A stretch of 64,000 nucleotides of DNA from Actinomycetes bacterium (GTDB lineage Bacteria > Actinomycetota > Acidimicrobiia > Acidimicrobiales > Bog-793). The number at the start of each line of letters is the position of its first letter. Positions within the stretch are counted from its first letter, which is position 1. Position numbers and translations under genes: made by a program. Positions 58,211 through 64,000 of this stretch are shown here, piece by piece. Below the pieces are notes generated by a model. The model did not search any database. It was not told where the DNA came from and was given only the letters and a program-made list of their open reading frames with translations. The stretch is taken from the NCBI GenBank assembly GCA_021798985.1, contig JAJZBI010000009.1:71316-135315 (forward strand), read 5' to 3'.

Positions 58211-59344
58211 TCAGCCGCCCCCGAGGCCCTTGCGGGCGGCAAGCGCCTCGTCGGCGTCGTCGCGGTCGCTGCCGCCGGCGAGCTCGAAGCGCGTGCGCGG
58301 CAGCGCTTCTGGGTGCTTGTTGCGCACGTAGCTGATCAGGTGCTCGCGCACCGCGCAGCGCAGGTCCCAGGCGTTGCTGCCCGAGCGCGCCGAGACGAGC
58401 GCCCGGAGCTGGATCGACTGCTCGGTCGCCTCCACGACCTGCAGCACGGCGACCCGGCGGTCCCAGAGCGGGTTGCCCTCGACAAAGGACTGGAACTCGC
58501 TGCGCAGCTCGTCCATGGGGGCGCGGTAGTCAAGGAAGAGGTGGACCGAGCCGAGCAGCTGGGAGCTCTGGCGGGTCCAGTTCTCAAAGGGCGTGGTGAC
58601 GAAGTAGGAGACGGGCAAGACGAGGCGCCGCTGGTCCCACACGGCGATCACGACGTAGGTGAGGGTCAGCTCCTCGATCGTTCCCCAGTAGGCGGTGCCC
58701 GAGGGCGGCGTCACGACAACCACGTCGTTCAAGCGCAACGAGTCCGAAAAGGCGATCTGCAGCCCGGCGATCATGTTGCCGAGCGTCGACTGGCCGGCGA
58801 TGCCCGCCACGATGCCGAGCACGCCGGCCGAGGCCAGCAGGCTGGCCCCGAGGGTGCGCGCCTGAGGCAGGGCGGTCAACGCGGCGAGCAGCGCCAGCAC
58901 GACAATCGCCACATTGAGGACGCGACGCAGCACCAAGAGCTGGGTGCGGGCCTTTCTCGCCCGGCGGTTGTCGGCGATGCTGACGTCAAAGCGCCCCTCG
59001 GCCAGGACCTCCAGCACCCCGGTCGCCTTCATCGCCAGCCAGGCGCTGGCGAAGACGATCCCGATCCGCGCCGCCTCGCTCAGGCCCTCGTGAGTGCTGG
59101 TCGGGGCGAGGCGGACGGTCTCCACCCCGGCGATCGACACCGCCAAGAGCCGCGCCGCCCAGCGCCCGCGGTCGAGGACCCCGCAGAAGTTGTGCGCGCT
59201 GCTGCGCCGCAGGAGCACCCTGCCGCCGCGATAGGCGACCTCGACGACGACGAGCGCGCCGATGAACGCGGCCGCCGCCGCGACGATGCGACCGGTCGGC
59301 AGGCCGCCGGCCGCCGCCGCCAGGGAGCTCGGGAGGAGGGTCAT
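58211..59344 (-). CDS. Mechanosensitive channel of the MscS family
   Basis: A 377-residue channel. N-terminal helices (GRIVAAAAAFIGALVVVEVAYRG, SEAARIGIVFASAWLAMKA) are followed by the pore helix region ARTLGASLLASAGVLGIVAGIAGQSTLGNMIAG and the beta domain LNDVVVVTPPSGTAYWGTIEELTLTYV. The C-terminal vestibule ends about residue 350. It opens under membrane tension to release osmolytes. ATG 59344. The 258 bases upstream hold no gene. Confidence 0.9.
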   Translation of the reverse strand: MTLLPSSLAAAAGGLPTGRIVAAAAAFIGALVVVEVAYRGGRVLLRRSSAHNFCGVLDRGRWAARLLAVSIAGVETVRLAPTSTHEGLSEAARIGIVFASAWLAMKATGVLEVLAEGRFDVSIADNRRARKARTQLLVLRRVLNVAIVVLALLAALTALPQARTLGASLLASAGVLGIVAGIAGQSTLGNMIAGLQIAFSDSLRLNDVVVVTPPSGTAYWGTIEELTLTYVVIAVWDQRRLVLPVSYFVTTPFENWTRQSSQLLGSVHLFLDYRAPMDELRSEFQSFVEGNPLWDRRVAVLQVVEATEQSIQLRALVSARSGSNAWDLRCAVREHLISYVRNKHPEALPRTRFELAGGSDRDDADEALAARKGLGGG

Positions 59345-59602
59345 GGCCTTCAGACCAGCTACTACCCGCGATCGCGCGGCGCAAATGGCAAGCCGCTGAG
59401 CTGGGCGCTCACCTCCCGGGGACGCCCGTGGGCGCCGCGGTGGCCCGCCGTGGGCGTCCGAGGGAACGCCGCGCGTCCCGGCCAACGCGCGTGCGGCGGC
59501 GGGGCAGCCACATCACGGTTCCTCGCTGGCCGGTGGCCGCCCCCTCACGAGGAGCTGAGCATGGCAGCGCGCGGCAACCACCCCGGCGAGCCGGGTGCGC
59601 CA

Positions 59603-60643
59603 TCATGGACCCTGCTGGCGCTCGAGCGCGGTGCGCGGTGCGAGCGCAGGCGTGGTTGCCGTGCCAGCCGCGCCCTGAACCACCCCGGCTGGGCGGTGGT
59701 GCGACGCCGCGACCGGCGACAACCCTCGGGTGTACGAGGCGCGCGAACCCTCCCGGTGCGGATCGAGGAAGAGCCGACGACCCGCCAGCACGCGGTCGAC
59801 GAGTGCGTCGACACCCTCCGCGCCGCGATCGTCGATCAGCCGGCGCACCGAGCGGATCATCGCCGGCACCGCCCAGAAGATGCCGCAGGTCCACATGATC
59901 CCCGCACCGATCTGCTGGTCCGCGAAGGCGGGGAGCATCGGCCCCTCGTGGGAGCGATACCAGCCATACCAGCTGGCCTGGGAGCACAGGCTGAGCGCGA
60001 TCGCCAGCATCCACATGATCGTCGCCGTCGCGAAGATCGCCCCCATCTGCGCCGCCGGGCTCAGCCGCACGCGCAGCGGTCGAGACTCGATGAGCTGGAG
60101 CCAAAAGAGCATGCCGAAGAGGAAGAAGCTCCCATGCATCGCCCAGATGTGGACCATCGGATTTTCCTCGGCGAGATCGAATGGCCCCGGGAGGTGCCAG
60201 AAGACGATGGTCGCGTTCAGCCCGACGACACCGACGAGTGGCCACCGCCGCGAGCGCACCGCCGAGCGCAGTGGGGCGGCCCACTTGGACCTCGCACCAA
60301 AGCGCACCACCCCACGGCGCAGCGGCGTCGGCAGCCCCCGCAAGAGGGCGAGCCACGGCGCGCCGAGCAGGATGGGAACGGGCGCGGCGAACATCAACAG
60401 GAGGTGCTGGCACATGTGCACCCAGAAGTACGAATCCGACCAGTAATCGATCGGCGACGACACGGCGATGACCAACGTGGCGAGACCGAGGTAGAACCAG
60501 GCCGCCTCCCGACGCCGGCGCCGCACGCGGGCCACCGGCGCACCTCGACAGAGCCGGTGGATCCCCAGGCCGTGCAGCACCGCGACCGCGGCAACGATCG
60601 CGAGGAACGGGTCGAAGCTCCAGTGGTCGATCAAGATGCTCAA
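59603..60643 (-). CDS. ctaG: CtaG-like cytochrome oxidase assembly membrane protein (caa3_CtaG)
   Basis: A 346-residue protein with about seven helices. Family landmarks are DYWSDSYFWVHMCQHLLLMFAAPVPILLGAPW, FWHLPGPFDLAEENPMVHIWAMHGSFFLFG and the C-terminal DQQIGAGIMWTCGIFW, rich in His/Met for copper. It supports copper insertion into heme-copper oxidases. TTG 60643 (MSILIDHWSF) overlaps the SCO1 stop as TTGA. The last gene of the ccdA-tlpA-sco1-sco1-ctaG row. Confidence 0.87.
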   Translation of the reverse strand: MSILIDHWSFDPFLAIVAAVAVLHGLGIHRLCRGAPVARVRRRRREAAWFYLGLATLVIAVSSPIDYWSDSYFWVHMCQHLLLMFAAPVPILLGAPWLALLRGLPTPLRRGVVRFGARSKWAAPLRSAVRSRRWPLVGVVGLNATIVFWHLPGPFDLAEENPMVHIWAMHGSFFLFGMLFWLQLIESRPLRVRLSPAAQMGAIFATATIMWMLAIALSLCSQASWYGWYRSHEGPMLPAFADQQIGAGIMWTCGIFWAVPAMIRSVRRLIDDRGAEGVDALVDRVLAGRRLFLDPHREGSRASYTRGLSPVAASHHRPAGVVQGAAGTATTPALAPRTALERQQGP

Positions 60644-61485
60644 CCCGCGACCGCCGCGGCGTAGCGGGCGATCCCGCGGCCCCACTGCGTGATGGTCGCC
60701 GGCGGAAGCCACCCGGTGCCGTTGGAGCGCAGATTGGCGAACGGCGTTGCCTCGTAGCGCATGGTGCCACCCGGGGCGATGAAATAGAGCGCCTCGCCGT
60801 GCACGACCCTGCCGCTCGGCGCGACCTCGACCTTGATGTGGTACTTCGACCACACGCTGCGAAGCGCGGGCGCACTCCCCGTCAGGTAGTAGAAGTCCGG
60901 GATGCTGGCGATGCCGTGCCCGCGTTCGGCGATGAAGGCCCGGAGCCAACGCGTGGCGCGGTGTCCGGCGTTCACGTTCACGGCGACGAAGGCAATGTGG
61001 CGCGCCGTGGGTCCGAGGTCGCGGTACGCATCGACGAGCTCCTGGGCGACGAGCGGGCAGACGTCTTCGCATCGATCATCCATGAATCCGAGCACCACCA
61101 CCCGGTGGCGATCGAGCTCCGACAGCGACACGCGTGTGCCGAATTGATCGACGAGGCGGAAACCCGGCGCCTGACGAGGCGCGAGGTGCTCGAGGCCCAT
61201 CAAGTTGGCAAGCGTCGCGTGCAGCGGAGCGCCGGACTGACTCTTTGGGATCGGGATTGTTCGCGAGCTCAACTCACCGGTCGTCACGCCACCCGACCCC
61301 GACTTCATCAACACCCCACTCAGCGCACCCGCGGTCATCAGCGCCAGCACCGCTGCCGTCATCGTAAGGATGACGCGCGCGTTCTTCGGGCGATTGCGCG
61401 CCAGGTGATCACCCGCGCGGCCTCGCCGCAGTCCGGGCCTATCGCCCTTTCCCTGAGGCGTCGTCGCTGGGAGCTCATCGCTCAT
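60640..61485 (-). CDS. SCO1/SenC-family copper chaperone (first copy)
   Basis: A 281-residue protein anchored by a helix at about 38-60. The thioredoxin-fold domain carries the copper motif C139-x3-C143 (DRCEDVCPL) and a distal His in VVHGEALYFI, the three SCO ligands. It delivers copper to the CuA site or reduces cysteines of oxidase subunit II. About 45 bases separate it from the second copy upstream. Confidence 0.9.
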   Translation of the reverse strand: MSDELPATTPQGKGDRPGLRRGRAGDHLARNRPKNARVILTMTAAVLALMTAGALSGVLMKSGSGGVTTGELSSRTIPIPKSQSGAPLHATLANLMGLEHLAPRQAPGFRLVDQFGTRVSLSELDRHRVVVLGFMDDRCEDVCPLVAQELVDAYRDLGPTARHIAFVAVNVNAGHRATRWLRAFIAERGHGIASIPDFYYLTGSAPALRSVWSKYHIKVEVAPSGRVVHGEALYFIAPGGTMRYEATPFANLRSNGTGWLPPATITQWGRGIARYAAAVAG

Positions 61486-61530
61486 GGTGATCCTTCCTCT
61501 CCAGAAGCGGGTCCGGGCACGGGGTCGATC

Positions 61531-62244
61531 TCAGGCGAGGCGCCGGAGCTCTGACGCGATGCCCGTCGCCCACTGCGCGAGCTCGTCGCCGGGCAGGTAG
61601 CCGGTGCCGTTCTTGCGATAGCGGCACCCGGGAGCTGCCATGGCGCGCTCACGTCCATTCGGAGCGATGAAGTCGATCACCGCGGTGTGGACGACGTTGA
61701 GCGTGCTTGGCCGCACCTGCACCGTGATCGAGTAGGCCGCCCACACGCGCTGGAGCGCGGCGAGGGACCCGGTCACGTAGTACCAGTTGTGCAGCCGGTT
61801 CAGGCCCTGCTCCCGATCAAAGCTGAGCAGGGAGGCCCGGGAGCGAACATTTGGGTTCACATCGACGCCAACGAGCGCCACGTGGCGGGCGAGCGGGCCG
61901 AGCTGTCGATCAGCCTCGATGAACTCGTGGGCGACGAGCGGGCAGACATCGATGCAGCGGGGATCCATGAAGTAGAGCGCCACCGCCTTGCCGCGAAAGG
62001 ATGCGAGCGAGACGGTCTTGCCAAACTGGTCGTGCAGGGAGAAACCCGGCGCCGGCCGATTCGGAACCGAGGACAGGCCCATCAACTGGGAGATGCTCTC
62101 GCCAGGTTGCCGGGTCGCGAGGTAGACGCCGCCGGCAGCACTCGCACCGCCCGCGAACACGAACAGCGCCGCCATCAACACGACCGAGCGCATTCGGTGC
62201 CGCCGTGTACCGGCGCGCCGCTCCTGGCACCACGAGAAGGTCAT
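61531..62244 (-). CDS. SCO1/SenC-family copper chaperone (second copy)
   Basis: A 237-residue paralogue with an N-terminal helix at 19-38, C97-x3-C101 (DPRCIDVCPL) and His in NVVHTAVIDFI. It is about as diverged from the first copy as typical paralogues, so roles may be split between copper transfer and thiol reduction. ATG 62244 overlaps the TlpA stop (ATGA). Confidence 0.9.
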   Translation of the reverse strand: MTFSWCQERRAGTRRHRMRSVVLMAALFVFAGGASAAGGVYLATRQPGESISQLMGLSSVPNRPAPGFSLHDQFGKTVSLASFRGKAVALYFMDPRCIDVCPLVAHEFIEADRQLGPLARHVALVGVDVNPNVRSRASLLSFDREQGLNRLHNWYYVTGSLAALQRVWAAYSITVQVRPSTLNVVHTAVIDFIAPNGRERAMAAPGCRYRKNGTGYLPGDELAQWATGIASELRRLA

Positions 62245-62939
62245 GAGCGCCCGCCTCCTTGCGCCGTCCTACCGAGCAGCGCCCGCACGTGCCGTGCCAG
62301 GGAGGTCGCCGACTGGGCGCCGAAGACCTCGCCGACGATCTTGCCCCGCGCGTCGATGAAGACCGTCACGGGCAGCGCTTGGACGTAGTAGCGGGCATTG
62401 GCCACCGCCGCGCTCGGGTCGATCCCGACGGGGTAGCGATCGCCAGCCGAGCGCAGCAGCGACCGCGCCGTGGCGAAGTTGTGATCCGAGGTGTCGATGC
62501 CGAGAAAACGCACCCGAGAGCCAAAGGCGGCGGACACCTTGGCAAACGCGCCGAGTTCGGCCCGACAGTCTCGGCACCACGAGGCGAAGAAATTGAGCAC
62601 CACCGGGTGGCCGCGATCGGCATCAAGGCTCACGCGCGCTCCGCCGCCGAGGCGGGGCAGCGAGAAATTCGGGGCCCGCACCCCGCTCGCCAGCTTCGGA
62701 AGACCGACGCCCGGCCCGCTGCGCTGGAGGACGGTGGGCCCGGCGGACTGGGCGATCACCGCGCCCGGACGCGGCGTCACCACATAGGCGATGACCCCGG
62801 CGGCGGCGACCACGCCGAACAGCGCCGCTAGCCAGCCCCACCGACGAAGCGGCGAGGCCAGCCGGCGCTGGCGACGATCTCGGCGACCATCTGCCGCCCT
62901 CGTACCGTGCGCGTCAACGCTCAGGCCGCGCTCGGTCAC
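62241..62939 (-). CDS. TlpA/ResA-like membrane-anchored thioredoxin
   Basis: A 232-residue protein. An N-terminal basic region and helix at about 34-54 anchor it. The thioredoxin domain has the active site FFASWCRDCRAELGAF (C122, C125) and cis-Pro loop ALPVTVFIDARG. It would reduce apocytochrome or SCO thiols outside the membrane. GTG 62939 overlaps the ccdA stop (GTGA), so electrons from CcdA are the likely source. Confidence 0.9.
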   Translation of the reverse strand: MTERGLSVDAHGTRAADGRRDRRQRRLASPLRRWGWLAALFGVVAAAGVIAYVVTPRPGAVIAQSAGPTVLQRSGPGVGLPKLASGVRAPNFSLPRLGGGARVSLDADRGHPVVLNFFASWCRDCRAELGAFAKVSAAFGSRVRFLGIDTSDHNFATARSLLRSAGDRYPVGIDPSAAVANARYYVQALPVTVFIDARGKIVGEVFGAQSATSLARHVRALLGRTAQGGGRS

Positions 62940-63685
62940 CGGAACGCCCCCATCGCGACGACATCGAGTGCGGTCAGTTGCCCCGTCACCACCAGCACGC
63001 CGAGGCCGAGCAGGACCGCCGAGGACACCAGCGTCACGCTCCGCAAGTGGCCTCGCATCCACGCCACCCAACGGCGGATCCGGCCGATCACGAGGCTACC
63101 GAGCAGGAAGGGAAGACCGAGGCCGAGCGAATAGGCGGCGAGCAGGCCCGCCCCCCGGCTCACGTCGCCCTGGGTGCTCGCCACGGCAAGGATCGACGCC
63201 AGCACCGGGCCGATGCAGGGCGTCCAAGCGAAGCCGAACGCCACGCCGATCAGCGGTGCGGCGAAGGCGCCCGCACGCGACGGGTGGATTCGGGGATGCC
63301 AAGAGCGCTGCAGGCGCACGAGGCCGACACGTTGCGAGAGTGCCAGAAACGCCGCCATCGCGATGATCAGGCCTCCGGCGACTCTGGTCAACAACAGGTG
63401 GTTCGCGTCGACGCTGCGCCCGACCACACTCGCCGTACTGCCGAGCAGGACGAACACGGCGCTGAAGCCGGCGACAAAGAGCGCGCTGTGACGCAGCATG
63501 CTGAATGGGCTGGGCGCGATGACCGCGTCGGTGCGCGCGCTCGTTGCGACAGAAGCGGCAGGGGCGTCTGCGTTGAACCCAGTCACCAAGGAGAGATAGA
63601 CGGGGACCAACGGGAGCACGCACGGCGACACGAAGGACGCGACCCCTCCACCGAAGGCCAGAAACAGCGCAAGCACGAACCTCAC
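62936..63685 (-). CDS. ccdA: CcdA-type thiol-disulfide transporter
   Basis: A 249-residue protein with six helices. The two redox cysteines are in FVSPCVLPLVPVYL (C22) and AWTPCIGPVLA, the CcdA pattern. It moves electrons from cytoplasmic thioredoxin to TlpA/ResA-like proteins. GTG 63685 overlaps the stop of the truncated gene upstream as GTGA, so the operon once began further right. Confidence 0.92.
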   Translation of the reverse strand: MRFVLALFLAFGGGVASFVSPCVLPLVPVYLSLVTGFNADAPAASVATSARTDAVIAPSPFSMLRHSALFVAGFSAVFVLLGSTASVVGRSVDANHLLLTRVAGGLIIAMAAFLALSQRVGLVRLQRSWHPRIHPSRAGAFAAPLIGVAFGFAWTPCIGPVLASILAVASTQGDVSRGAGLLAAYSLGLGLPFLLGSLVIGRIRRWVAWMRGHLRSVTLVSSAVLLGLGVLVVTGQLTALDVVAMGAFR

Positions 63686-63874
63686 GTCGCACCCCGCCGC
63701 GGAAGCTGGCCGCCGGGGAGCAGCGCCCCAAGCGATGTCAGGGGAAGCAGCCGCACCGGTGCGCCGACCCCGCGCTCGGCGCTGATGACCAGCCGCTCGA
63801 CCCGCTTACGTTGGAGCGCGAGGCGCTGGACGTCCGCCCGGAGCGCTCCGTACGCGGCAGCCGAACCCGGCCAC
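63682..63874 (-). pseudogene. 3' remnant of a gene cut by an insertion sequence
   Basis: An open frame ends at TGA 63682 overlapping the ccdA start. It reads about 60 residues (YGALRADVQRLALQRKRVERL and a Gly/Leu-rich tail) before running into an IS end near 63875. Its coupling to ccdA suggests it was the first gene of the operon. The remaining tail is too short to name. Upstream of 63875 the frame continues into IS sequence and supplies a false start. Confidence 0.5.
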
Positions 63875-64000
63875 TGACCGGACCCCAATAGCTGGTCCAC
63901 TCGCTATGCGAGCTGTAGCTGTTCTTGTTGGTGAAGCCAGGCCTCGACGAACTCAGCTGGACTGCGCCAGTTGTGCGCGCTGTGGGGCCGGTTGATGTTG
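63875..64000 (-). mobile_element. Right end of an IS3-family-like insertion sequence (partial)
   Basis: A probable terminal inverted repeat, TGACCGGACCCCAATAGCTGG at 63875, resembles the TGA...GGACC ends of IS3-type elements. It is followed on the minus strand by the transposase stop and its C terminus. The rest lies beyond the window. The insertion displaced the start of the gene before ccdA. Confidence 0.6.
63904..64000 (-). CDS. Transposase, C-terminal fragment (IS3/IS481-like integrase core)
   Basis: The minus strand reads NINRPHSAHNWRSPAEFVEAW and on to a TAG at 63906-63904. The N-x-x-RPHSA-x3-R-x-PAEF pattern is the C-terminal end of IS3-like DDE transposases (YNxxRPHSSLGYRTPAEF). The gene runs off the right edge. 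Catalytic residues are outside the window. Confidence 0.75.
   Translation of the reverse strand, partial: NINRPHSAHNWRSPAEFVEAWLHQQEQLQLA

Noticed and set aside
61846..61861. CGAACATTTGGGTTCA as a second SOS box
   Set aside because: The spacing between halves is wrong and it lies inside the coding part of the SCO1 gene.

Overview
The window is about 70% G+C and carries tightly packed genes with frequent GTG and TTG starts and many ATGA, GTGA or TTGA stop/start overlaps. Several families are typical of actinobacteria: a LexA box of the CGAAC-N4-GTTCG type, an Rv2578c-like radical SAM protein, a stand-alone LigD-type polymerase domain and apparently leaderless promoters. I infer a high-G+C actinobacterium. 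An Acidimicrobiia-like lineage is possible but not proven. No rRNA, tRNA, CRISPR array or prophage was recognised. One insertion-sequence end is visible at the right edge.

Layout, 1-31 kb. 0-10.4 kb: a lipid-droplet-like small protein, a GNAT enzyme, a MATE exporter, an Arg-rich disordered protein, an ABC exporter, a LigD-type polymerase, then a membrane protein, a pyruvate oxidase-type ThDP enzyme and a DJ-1/PfpI protein, closed by a perfect hairpin. 10.4-21.2 kb (mostly minus): an SOS-box radical SAM gene, a TDT/SLAC1 transporter-CMD-ArsR operon, a frameshifted nitronate monooxygenase, GNAT and HAD-like genes, a MarR-ClC-GH76 overlapping operon and an SDR. 21.5-25.7 kb: an acetate transporter and a molybdate-type ABC system (binding protein plus fused permease-ATPase) with a convergent HTH-TOBE regulator. 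26-29 kb: a 5'-3' exonuclease-like protein, a DHA2 MFS exporter and a small protein.

Layout, 29-64 kb. 29-34.5 kb: a PlsY-like / DegV / aldehyde dehydrogenase row facing a KARI-like protein and a flippase-like membrane protein. 34.7-46.6 kb: a VC0807-like protein, an HTH regulator with a palindromic operator, a zinc alcohol dehydrogenase, a secreted propeller, a ferritin-like di-iron protein, an esterase, an EAL protein, a lone MotA, an RlmCD-type methyltransferase and a CopD-like protein. 47-49.6 kb: a PfpI protein overlapping a gene whose membrane halves are separated by eight peptidoglycan-binding-like repeats. 49.8-58.2 kb: a secreted propeller, then a redox cluster of two anchored low-complexity proteins, an ApbE flavin transferase, a ferric-reductase-like protein, a NuoF-like protein, a ferredoxin, a third low-complexity secreted protein and a two-component system. 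58.2-64 kb (minus): MscS, then ccdA-tlpA-sco1-sco1-ctaG for copper and thiol handling in heme-copper oxidase assembly, whose first gene is cut by an IS3-like element.

The two observations most worth following are the identical TTGASS tails in the two small proteins just upstream of apbE, which resemble flavinylation sites, and the repeat-inserted membrane protein at 47.7 kb. The PlsY-like/DegV pairing and the perfect SOS box are also notable.
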